A stretch of 64,000 nt of DNA from Desulfobulbaceae bacterium (lineage in GTDB: Bacteria; Desulfobacterota; Desulfobulbia; Desulfobulbales; SURF-16), in contig JAHLLM010000009.1 of NCBI GenBank assembly GCA_020444175.1, positions 1-64,000 of the forward strand. The letters run 5' to 3'. The translations under genes and the position numbers were made by a program. The number at the start of each line of letters is the position of its first letter. Position 1 is the first letter of the stretch. This document shows positions 23,761 through 33,428 of the stretch, in pieces. The notes under the pieces are model-generated. The model was given only the letters and a program-made list of their open reading frames with translations, did not search any database and was not told the origin of the DNA.

Positions 23761-26040
23761 GTGCCCATCCAAAACGTCTCTGATCCCTCTGGCTATTTCA
23801 TAAAGAGAAACGGGTTTCATGTAGAATTTTTTAATTCCTGCGGCCAGCGCCTTTTCCTCGGAGACCTTGGAGCTGTACCCCGTACACATGATAATCGGCA
23901 TATCAGGCCGCAATCGCATAAGCTCAGCGGCCAGTGCTAGACCTGTCATTTCAGGCATCGTGTAATCCGTTATTACCAGGTCAAAATCCGGTTGCTGCTC
24001 AAAAAGCTGCAAGGCGGCGACAGCACTCAAACTACTGACAACCTCATAACCAATACTGCTGAGCAGGGTTTGGATCGGGCCGATGACCTCTTTCTCATCA
24101 TCAACGAGTAATATTTTTTCCGTACCTCCGGGAAGAGCGGATCTGACTTCTTCTTCTACATAATCAGTGACCGATTTACACTGAGGCAGAAAAACATGAA
24201 AGCTGCTGCCCTTCCCTGCCGTACTTTCCACAGTAAGTCCACCTGACATGGACTGAACAATGCCATGAACAACGGAAAGCCCCATACCGGTCCCTTCTCC
24301 AACACCTTTGGTTGTGAAAAACGGATCAAAAATCCTGTTCACGATATCAGGTTCCATGCCGACCCCAGTATCAGAAACGGTAAGGATCACATAGGAGCCC
24401 GGCTCAATGTGGCAGTGTTGCGCCTCCTTTACAGAAACAACTCTTGACTTGACACAGACAGACAGCTCACCTGTTGCTCCGGACATGGCATGAGCGGCAT
24501 TGGCGCAAAGATTCATAACAACCTGATGAAGGTGGATAGGGTCAGCCATAACACAGGTCTTCTGATCTTCTATTTCCTGCAGAATGGTTATGGTGGATGG
24601 CAGGGAGGAGCGCAACAGTTTCAACGCCTCTTTGACAATCAGGCTGAGCTGAAGTGGTTGCGGCTTTGTTTTTGCCTGACGACTGAAGGTGAGAATCTGA
24701 GACACCAGATCCTTTGCCCGGCGGCCTGCCTTGGCAATATGCTTGAGGTTGTTTTCAATTTCAGTTTTTTCCTCGCCATGGAGCAGGGAGAGTTCGGCAT
24801 AACCGAGTATAGCGCTTAAAATATTGTTAAAGTCATGTGCTATACCTCCGGCCAGAGTACCGATTGCCTCCATTTTTTGACTCTGGACAAGACGCTTTTC
24901 AAGGTCTGATTTTTCCTGTTCAGCTTTTACCCTCTCTGCAATCTCGTTGTGAAGTTCTCGATTGGCAGACAAAAGCTCTGCCGTCCGCTCGGCAACCTGG
25001 GCCTCCACTTTCTGTTTTGCCCCGATTAGCTTCTTATTGCTCAACTCAAGATTCTCGTTCAGGGAAAAAATTCTCTGGAGCATTTTGCCGAAACTGAGAT
25101 ACAGAAGCAGGAAAGCAAGGAAAAGCAAACCGCAGGTGGCGAGAATTGAATAAAAGACAAAGTCTTTTGTCTGCTGCACTTCCGAAGTAATATCCAGCGG
25201 CACAATTATTTTCCCTATTGGCTGCTGCTTATAGTCTCGCAAGACAAGGGCAGTAATGAGGATAAATTCCTTATTGCCTGTGGAAAAAAACTGTTTATCC
25301 AAAGTCAAATCGAGCTTCCCGCAATGCTCTTTAATCAACGACACATCTTTTCCTCTGGCAACAAAATCACTGCAATCAACCGTTTCTTGTGAGAAAAACT
25401 TTGCTTTCTGACGTTTTTCCCTGCTTATTACAAGCAAGGGGAGAACTGATAATTTCTGTTCCAGGGTATCGAGAAGAAGGTTGCTGTTAATACCGAACTG
25501 CACAACCCCGGCAAATTTTCCTTCAAAAAATACAGGTTCAATGACCCTGAACTGCATACCGCGAAGGCCAACTTCAAATCCGGTGACCTGCTTTTGGGTG
25601 TCAAGCGCCTGCCCTACATCCGGTCTGAAGCTGGAGATTTCGTCTCCATAAAGGTCAGGTTCATGAACCCTGAGAAAAACTCTTTTTTCAGGAAGAACCC
25701 ACCCTATTGTCGAAAAATATTCATTTTCCCGCTGCAGCACGCTGAAAAGAGGCTTGGACAGGGCAAGCAATGTTTGCCTGTCCTGCCTGGCAAAGGCACG
25801 CACCATATCAGCCCGACTCTTCGAAGCCTTCGCATTGATAAAACTCCTGATCCTTGACCTATACTGCTGGGAAGTATAGCCCAATACACTCTCAAGCAGC
25901 AAACGAGCACTCTCCTCCTTCCCTTCAATGATCCGGTTCAGATTCTGTCGCTGCATGCGGATAGAAAAAAAGAGGAAAAGGCCTGCCAGACAAAGCATAA
26001 CCATCAAAACCGAAAGAATGGCTTTCCATCGTGTACCCAT
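23737..26040 (-). CDS. Cache-type hybrid histidine kinase with receiver domain
   Basis: A 767-residue membrane sensor: TM1 at about 8-28, an extracytoplasmic Cache-like domain (30-290, with GFEVGLRGMQFRVIEPVF), TM2 at 294-316, a coiled coil to about 388, a HisKA domain with phospho-accepting His402 in GGIAHDFNNILSA, an HATPase domain (DTGVGMEPD, GEGTGMGLS) and a C-terminal receiver with the acidic pair Asp647-Asp648 and phospho-acceptor Asp692 (TDYTMPEMTG). There is no output domain, so the phosphate must go to another protein. No partner regulator is adjacent. The signal is unknown. Confidence 0.9.
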   Translation of the reverse strand: MGTRWKAILSVLMVMLCLAGLFLFFSIRMQRQNLNRIIEGKEESARLLLESVLGYTSQQYRSRIRSFINAKASKSRADMVRAFARQDRQTLLALSKPLFSVLQRENEYFSTIGWVLPEKRVFLRVHEPDLYGDEISSFRPDVGQALDTQKQVTGFEVGLRGMQFRVIEPVFFEGKFAGVVQFGINSNLLLDTLEQKLSVLPLLVISREKRQKAKFFSQETVDCSDFVARGKDVSLIKEHCGKLDLTLDKQFFSTGNKEFILITALVLRDYKQQPIGKIIVPLDITSEVQQTKDFVFYSILATCGLLFLAFLLLYLSFGKMLQRIFSLNENLELSNKKLIGAKQKVEAQVAERTAELLSANRELHNEIAERVKAEQEKSDLEKRLVQSQKMEAIGTLAGGIAHDFNNILSAILGYAELSLLHGEEKTEIENNLKHIAKAGRRAKDLVSQILTFSRQAKTKPQPLQLSLIVKEALKLLRSSLPSTITILQEIEDQKTCVMADPIHLHQVVMNLCANAAHAMSGATGELSVCVKSRVVSVKEAQHCHIEPGSYVILTVSDTGVGMEPDIVNRIFDPFFTTKGVGEGTGMGLSVVHGIVQSMSGGLTVESTAGKGSSFHVFLPQCKSVTDYVEEEVRSALPGGTEKILLVDDEKEVIGPIQTLLSSIGYEVVSSLSAVAALQLFEQQPDFDLVITDYTMPEMTGLALAAELMRLRPDMPIIMCTGYSSKVSEEKALAAGIKKFYMKPVSLYEIARGIRDVLDGHSHPQSAH

Positions 26041-26207
26041 TGAAACCTCAAAAACTATAATTTACTGCCATAACAAAAAGTCTAAAATTGACCGCCCACT
26101 CGTGTCATATCAAGGAATTACATACCCGTCAGCCGCGATTGATTTTTTTTAAGAAACCGGCAAATTTCGTGTCTTACTTTACACTTGAGGACACACATGC
26201 AGATTCA

Positions 26208-27032
26208 TCACGACTGGCACTTGGGGCAGAAAAAAGTGCTGCGCCCGGCCATAACAATTTTAGCAATCTTTTCAAAGCATTGCTTACAGGACTCTCCTGA
26301 TCGACCATACACCATCAATTCAAGCTGAAAATATCCCTTCTGACCGGAACTGTTAACAAAATCGCTGATCGTGCTGCCGCCACTTTCAATGGCCCGCCAA
26401 AGCACCTCTTGACTCTTTGCAGCGATAACCTCCCATTGAGCCAGGCTGATCGAGCCTATGGGGGTAGCTGGGTGCAAACCGGCATAAAAAAGAATTTCAT
26501 TGGCGTATATGTTGCCTATTCCGGCAACCATACGGCTATCCAGAAGAAAATTCTTTACAGGCTGCAGGCGACGGCCTGCTTTCTTCTTAAGGATGGCACC
26601 GGTAAATTTTTCATCAAGGGGTTCCGGACCAAGGGAGGCAAATGGGTCTCCTGCCGCAAATTCAGCCGGGCTCAAAACCCGGACAAAACCAAAGCGGCGG
26701 ATATCATTATAGCGCATCTGAGTGCCGTCATTAAACGTAAAGACGAGATGATCATGGAGGGCGGGTGGAGCGGCTGCCGGAAATACCCCAAGCTTTCCTG
26801 TCATGCCCAGATGAACAATCATGACGGCATGGTTATCAAAGGAAAAAAGAAGGTATTTACCACGACGGTCCACCGATACTATATTTCTCCATTTGACCCA
26901 TTTAAAGAGTTCTGAACGCGGAACAGGGAGGCGGAGTTTTTTCCCGGAACTGGAAATTGCCGTTATTTCTTTTTCTAGGACATGGACAATGAGCCCCTGG
27001 CGGATGACTTCAACTTCTGGAAGTTCAGGCAT
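26208..27032 (-). CDS. mutM: Formamidopyrimidine-DNA glycosylase
   Basis: Removes 8-oxoguanine and ring-opened purines from DNA. The N-terminal MPELPEVE carries the catalytic Pro/Glu, the lysine lies near RRGKYLLF, the helix-two-turn-helix includes GIGNIYANEILF, and a C-terminal zinc finger (CKQC ... CPKC) closes the 274-residue protein. It stands alone on the minus strand between the kinase and the radical SAM fusion gene. Confidence 0.95.
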   Translation of the reverse strand: MPELPEVEVIRQGLIVHVLEKEITAISSSGKKLRLPVPRSELFKWVKWRNIVSVDRRGKYLLFSFDNHAVMIVHLGMTGKLGVFPAAAPPALHDHLVFTFNDGTQMRYNDIRRFGFVRVLSPAEFAAGDPFASLGPEPLDEKFTGAILKKKAGRRLQPVKNFLLDSRMVAGIGNIYANEILFYAGLHPATPIGSISLAQWEVIAAKSQEVLWRAIESGGSTISDFVNSSGQKGYFQLELMVYGRSGESCKQCFEKIAKIVMAGRSTFFCPKCQS

Positions 27033-27191
27033 ATTTTTAGTAGTTACTTGTTCGTATTTATTGACTGCTGTTCCAAGTTCGAAATCACTCCCTTGAAGAC
27101 AATTCGCTTTGCGCGGTTAATTGGGCTAGGTGACAGAAGGCCAAGAAAACTTTGGTCCTCTGTCCCTTTGTGTCTCCTACGCAGCCTGGTC
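27033..27191. repeat. Intergenic stretch with a possible copy of the TTTGTGTC repeat
   Basis: Within this 159-nt gap, about 27152-27179 reads CCTCTGTCCCTTTGTGTCTC, resembling one arm of the repeat found upstream of alaS (45299-45361). It is one-sided and degenerate, so the relation is tentative. Confidence 0.3.
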
Positions 27192-30100
27192 TTATATGAC
27201 GAGAGCAAGAGGCTGTCCAGCAGCCACGTTCGTATCCCTGCTCTCCCAGAGAGGACAGGCCGCGCGGATGCATTCACGATTCAGATGATATTGCCTGCAG
27301 GCAACAGAATCCGCCGCCAAAAGAGATACTGGCAAAATTTCTTTTGACAGCTTCGCCGTCTCCTGCAAGGCGATCAATGTCTCCCGCTGGCAGCAGCGAC
27401 CGGCCTTCAAATCAGCAATTCTCTCCAGCACCTGAGCAGTGACCCCCTGGGCAAGCTGCCTGTTTTTTGGAGTAAGAGGGGTTGCTTCGAGAATAACGGA
27501 AAAAGCTATGCCAACCCCGACTGCGGCCCCACAACTTCCCCAGAAACCGCAAACGCCCCCTGGCACCCTGCTTCCCCGCTCAATGGCGGTAAGAATATCC
27601 TTTTTGCCGACTTTACCGCCCCTAGCCCGGTAGGTGGCAAGAATAATACCGGGCACCATGGCATGATGCTCCGGTCCATGCATGGCAATGGCTGGTTTTG
27701 ACCTTATTTTTTTCATCAAAGTCACCATGTCTTCTATGGCAGCTTCGGTGCAAAGTTTCTTTATCTGGGCAAGCCCCTTATCTTGGTGACAGGCGTCACA
27801 GACAAAATGACCGCTGTGGCAGGTGGCATTGGCGTTTTTTTCCTCCCCGCAATAATAGCAGTCCAAATTTCTTTCCTTTGTAAAATAGCGCAGCTCTCCG
27901 CCGCAAACCATGCAATCGGTCTTGCTCCTGGGTTCATCTTTTTTGGCTTTATTCTTCAGGGCAGCAGTAGTGTCCACGCCAAACTCCGACGGAGAAGAAG
28001 GACAGCACGATTGTCCCGCCGTATCCTGCTTTTCAGGGGGCAGCCCACAACAGTTGGAAGACTGGGAAATATTTGTCACTGCACCGGTGTCATCAATAAG
28101 GAAAACAGAATCATCCAGAGCATGAGCATCTGCCAGGGAAAGCCTCATTTTTTTGCCCTTTAAAAGAAGGATGCCGCTCTCTGTATAGACGGCGGCAAAC
28201 GGGCCGCGGTAAATCACCTCCACTGTTTGTACAGAAGCAGGCTTATAGGCCGCAAAGGTAAGCGAATAAAACGACGTTTCACCGATCTGGCGATATGGAA
28301 AACGCTTGACAAGTTTCATGCCGCTAAAACCGACAGCCCGAAGCATGGCAATGAGTTCTTCCTGCTGCATGGCCCCGCCAAGACACTCTCCCCGCAAGGT
28401 TTCATCGTTTTTGATATGAACTGGCACCGCTTCATCAGTCACGATATCCGACACCACCAGACGTCCTCCGGGTGCCAGGATGCGAAAGGCCTCATGGAGA
28501 GTGCGGCGCTTATCAGGACTCAGATTAATCACACAATTTGAAATCACCACATTGGCACAATCGTCAGCAAGGGGAATGGCTTCCAGAAAACCCTTCTTAA
28601 AGGAAACATTATCAAAGCCAAGTCTTTTCTTGACCTCGCCCTGGGAGGATGTGGCCAGGGCAAGCATCTCATCGGTCATGTCGATACCATAGACCTGACC
28701 CGTGGCGCCAACCATCTCAGCGGCCAGAAAACATTCAACCCCACTGCCGCTGCCCAGATCAACAAGAACCTCCCCCTCTTTAACCTTGGCGTCATGGACC
28801 GGACTACCGCAGCCATAGGATCTTTTCCGGGAAACGGCAGGAATAAAATCAGCCAAGGCCTGATCAGGGGCAAAGGGGTTGACAATATCCTCATTGGCCA
28901 GAGTGGCCGCCCTGCCGTAAAATTCTCGGACAGAACTATGGCCGTGGTCATCTGAAAGAGAGATGACACAGTTGCAATGGGTGAGGGCCACTTCCTGTCC
29001 GTCAGGGCAATCAAAACGCACATCACCCATTTTCAAAAGAAAGGATGCCCCTTCCCGCTCGGGATAGAGCCTGGCCTGCTGCGCAATGAGCCAGAGGGCC
29101 ATGTTGTTATAAAGTTCGACATAGGGATCATGGCCGACAAACTGGCCAAAGGCAATATAACTGTGATCAAGATCCCCACCGCCGACAAGAAATTTGAAGG
29201 CATTTTCTTCGCATTTACTGCCGGACAAAGTGGCCTCCCGCACCTCCCGCAATACCGGGCTGTTGCGCCACACATCCTCCAGGCCTTGATGAAGAGAACC
29301 GCAGAGCAGAGGTTCCACGCCGACAAGGGCCGGAGAGGGATAGACATTGCCGTCAGGCCCTATTGCAATAGATTCCCAGCCGCTGTTGCTCAGATCATAC
29401 CGGGTACCGGGAGTAGAAAAAACCTGGGACCTGATTGTTTCCAGGTTATCAATGGCGACCCCCTTTTCCGTGGCCAGGGCTAGAACGGGTTCCAGATGAG
29501 ACCAGATTTCTGCCGGGGAAACAAACTGCCCATCATTGCCTTTGCCCCGCACAAAGTGCCAGAGCAAATGGATATTTCTCACCTGCCGTGCAGCAGCAAA
29601 TTCGACGATTTGCGATAAATCTTCAATATTTTCACGATTAACGGCAACGGAGAGGGTTACCGAAAAGCCTTCCCTTTTTAATATGTCGAGATTGGTCACC
29701 AGCTTCTTGAAAGTTCCCTTGCCACGCAGAGCGTCATGACTGGATTCCATACCGTCAAGACTGATCTGAAGATGAAAACGGTCGGTTGGAAGTTTTTGAA
29801 GCAAATGCACCTTCTCTTCAATGAGCAACCCGTTTGTCAGCACCACCACATGGACAGCCGGATCGACCAGCAAGTCTGCCACAATATCCGCAAAATCAGG
29901 ATAAACGAATGGTTCGCCACCGGTAAAATAAAAGAGTGTGCAGCCAAGCCTTCCGGCCTCACTGATAGCGTTTTCAAGCTCGAGGCGGGTCAATGACCGG
30001 GACTTGCCCGGAGAGGCTGAGAAAAGGCAATGGCGGCAGGCAAGGTTACAGGCATCGGTAAGATGAAACCAGCACTCTTTGAGTTTTGCAAGGGTAAGAG

Positions 30101-30347
30101 AATTTTTTCTCCCCCCATATGCAATGCTTTTGCCTGTATTGATCAGAGAAAGAAGCTGAGCCCGCTCCAGAACATCATCACCCGTATCGTGACAAAGAGA
30201 TTTTCGGTCTTTCTGATCAATTGACTGCAGAAGCATTTCAGCTTTCCTGCTTGGCACGAACCAGTCCGGTTTCTGCGGATTGACATAAATTGGTTGTCCG
30301 TCATATTCGAATCGTTTCCAGTAATTTAATGATTGCATCGTTTTCAT
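27192..30347 (-). CDS. Radical SAM / ArsM-like methyltransferase / DUF5714-type fusion protein
   Basis: A 1051-residue cytoplasmic multidomain protein. Residues about 88-380 are a radical SAM barrel with Cys100, Cys104 and Cys107 (DACNLACRHC) and a partial SPASM-like region (Cys349, Cys379). Residues about 505-700 are a class I SAM methyltransferase (VDLGSGSGVECF, GIDMTDEM) carrying Cys513 (SYGCGS), Cys605 (SNCVINLSP) and Cys655 (RGECLGGA), which match the three conserved cysteines of arsenite methyltransferase ArsM; the last two are 50 residues apart, as in CmArsM. Residues 766-782 hold two CC pairs. Residues 812-1035 are Cys-rich and match DUF5714 (CxxC pairs at 812/815 and 830/833, HFVCDACH, GVCGFWGSCG). 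Arsenic methylation plus radical chemistry is inference; no ars operon is adjacent. Confidence 0.85.
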   Translation of the reverse strand: MKTMQSLNYWKRFEYDGQPIYVNPQKPDWFVPSRKAEMLLQSIDQKDRKSLCHDTGDDVLERAQLLSLINTGKSIAYGGRKNSLTLAKLKECWFHLTDACNLACRHCLFSASPGKSRSLTRLELENAISEAGRLGCTLFYFTGGEPFVYPDFADIVADLLVDPAVHVVVLTNGLLIEEKVHLLQKLPTDRFHLQISLDGMESSHDALRGKGTFKKLVTNLDILKREGFSVTLSVAVNRENIEDLSQIVEFAAARQVRNIHLLWHFVRGKGNDGQFVSPAEIWSHLEPVLALATEKGVAIDNLETIRSQVFSTPGTRYDLSNSGWESIAIGPDGNVYPSPALVGVEPLLCGSLHQGLEDVWRNSPVLREVREATLSGSKCEENAFKFLVGGGDLDHSYIAFGQFVGHDPYVELYNNMALWLIAQQARLYPEREGASFLLKMGDVRFDCPDGQEVALTHCNCVISLSDDHGHSSVREFYGRAATLANEDIVNPFAPDQALADFIPAVSRKRSYGCGSPVHDAKVKEGEVLVDLGSGSGVECFLAAEMVGATGQVYGIDMTDEMLALATSSQGEVKKRLGFDNVSFKKGFLEAIPLADDCANVVISNCVINLSPDKRRTLHEAFRILAPGGRLVVSDIVTDEAVPVHIKNDETLRGECLGGAMQQEELIAMLRAVGFSGMKLVKRFPYRQIGETSFYSLTFAAYKPASVQTVEVIYRGPFAAVYTESGILLLKGKKMRLSLADAHALDDSVFLIDDTGAVTNISQSSNCCGLPPEKQDTAGQSCCPSSPSEFGVDTTAALKNKAKKDEPRSKTDCMVCGGELRYFTKERNLDCYYCGEEKNANATCHSGHFVCDACHQDKGLAQIKKLCTEAAIEDMVTLMKKIRSKPAIAMHGPEHHAMVPGIILATYRARGGKVGKKDILTAIERGSRVPGGVCGFWGSCGAAVGVGIAFSVILEATPLTPKNRQLAQGVTAQVLERIADLKAGRCCQRETLIALQETAKLSKEILPVSLLAADSVACRQYHLNRECIRAACPLWESRDTNVAAGQPLALVI

Positions 30348-30657
30348 CTCAATAATAGGGTATATTCTCTGTCCGTCATGCCGAATGTGCTAAAAAAGCG
30401 ATACAAAAGCGCAGGTGTGACTAAAATCGCAAACCACACTATCATATAATATTCCAGGTTGGAAATGTTTTGGCTGAAAATTATGCCCCAAAACATGCTG
30501 TATCGATCCAGACTTGAAACCGCCGGCAGGAATTTGAAAGGAGTAGCTGGTACTGAAAAAATCTTTCTTTGTACGATTTGTACTCTTCAGTGGAAAGCAG
30601 TTTCCACACTGAGGCAATTTAAGTATACAATTATTAACTTCAATTATCAAAAAAACT
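30348..30657. promoter_or_regulatory. 310-nt divergent intergenic region with two inverted repeats
   Basis: It separates the leftward radical SAM fusion gene from rightward rph and has no gene. A 9-bp inverted repeat, ATGTTTTGG (30465-30473) with CCAAAACAT (30488-30496), could be an operator or hairpin. A second, GTGGAAA (30590-30596) with TTTCCAC (30601-30607), has a 4-nt loop. No clear sigma-70 pair was found. Confidence 0.4.
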
Positions 30658-32486
<1,829 letters not shown>

Positions 32487-32810
32487 CCCAATTCCCTTTT
32501 TTGCTCATATCCTTAATTTTGAAAGCAAACATACTTATCCAATCTATCCTTTCGGTTTGGATATAAAAAACTTTAATTATTGACGGTTTCGTATTTATGC
32601 ATCTCAGGGTATAAACCCACTCAGCAGCCGCCGGAACACATGTAACTTGTCGATATTGCATTGGCGGTGGTTAGCTCCAGGACTTTTGGCAAAATTGTCA
32701 AATTTTGTTTACAATCAGAAAAAAAAATGACATCAAGATTGTAATTCCCGGCGCACCAAACACAAATAAACAAAGTATTTTTTTACAAACTTATTTACAG
32801 GAGTAACACA
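32487..32810. other. 324-nt intergenic region between tgt and yajC
   Basis: AT-rich and without a gene. It holds a candidate yajC promoter at 32686-32714 and a good ribosome binding site (CAGGAG) 8 nt before the yajC start. Nothing else stands out. Confidence 0.5.
32686..32714 (+). promoter_or_regulatory. Putative sigma-70 promoter for yajC
   Basis: TTGGCA (32686-32691), a 17-nt spacer, then TTACAA (32709-32714). The -35 is a 5/6 match and the -10 is weak. The downstream leader would be about 90 nt. Confidence 0.35.
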
Positions 32811-33149
32811 ATGACATCTCTCGCATATGCTGCCGATGCAGCGGCAGCGCCTCCAGGCGGCCCGCTGGCAGGCTTTATCCCCATGATTCTTATTTTCGTA
32901 GTTTTTTATTTCCTGCTTATCCGTCCGCAGCAGAAAAAGGCAAAAGATCAGCAGGCATTTTTAAGCAACCTGAAGAAAGGCGATGAAGTTATCAGCGGCG
33001 GTGGACTGCATGGAAAGATCACCGGGTTGACAGATACCGTTGTCACCTTGGAAATTGCTGACAACATCCGCGTAAAAGTTGCCCGCCAATACATTATTTC
33101 CCCTGTATCAGCAAAAGGGGAAGGACAAGCATGCAGCACAGGCGGATGA
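32811..33149 (+). CDS. yajC: Preprotein translocase subunit YajC
   Basis: A 112-residue single-span inner-membrane accessory of SecDF. After a short Ala/Pro-rich N-terminus, the helix GFIPMILIFVVFYFLLI is followed by the signature RPQQKKAKDQQ and KKGDEVISGGGLHGKI. The genes secD and secF normally follow, but here a sensor-kinase gene comes next, so secDF must be elsewhere. Confidence 0.94.
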   Translation: MTSLAYAADAAAAPPGGPLAGFIPMILIFVVFYFLLIRPQQKKAKDQQAFLSNLKKGDEVISGGGLHGKITGLTDTVVTLEIADNIRVKVARQYIISPVSAKGEGQACSTGG

Positions 33150-33309
33150 GGAATTCGCCGTTAACTTCACCGTCGGTGAAAACGTCCAAGAAGAGTCGGT
33201 TTACGCTTCAGTGACCAGGAACGGGGTGACAAAATGATGCGTTACAGACCAAATAAACATTTTCCACCACGTGACTTCAATAAAAACTGAAAAGCGTTTT
33301 TGTTTATTC

Positions 33310-33336
33310 TTTGCCTGTCGTCTTTCGGCAGGCAAA
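33310..33336. other. Intergenic hairpin upstream of the HDOD-kinase gene
   Basis: TTTGCCTGTCG (33310-33320) pairs with CGGCAGGCAAA (33326-33336), 11 bp with one T/G-type mismatch and a 5-nt loop. It lies between yajC and the HDOD-kinase gene. No T-run follows on the plus strand, so it may be a terminator without a U-tract or part of the 5' leader. Confidence 0.45.
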
Positions 33337-33428
33337 TTGCGTCTATTTATAATTTTACAATGAAATCGCCTGCAGAGTGAGATTATTTTCCTCACCAGCA
33401 CTCTTCCATCCTCTGAAAGTGAGTCCGT

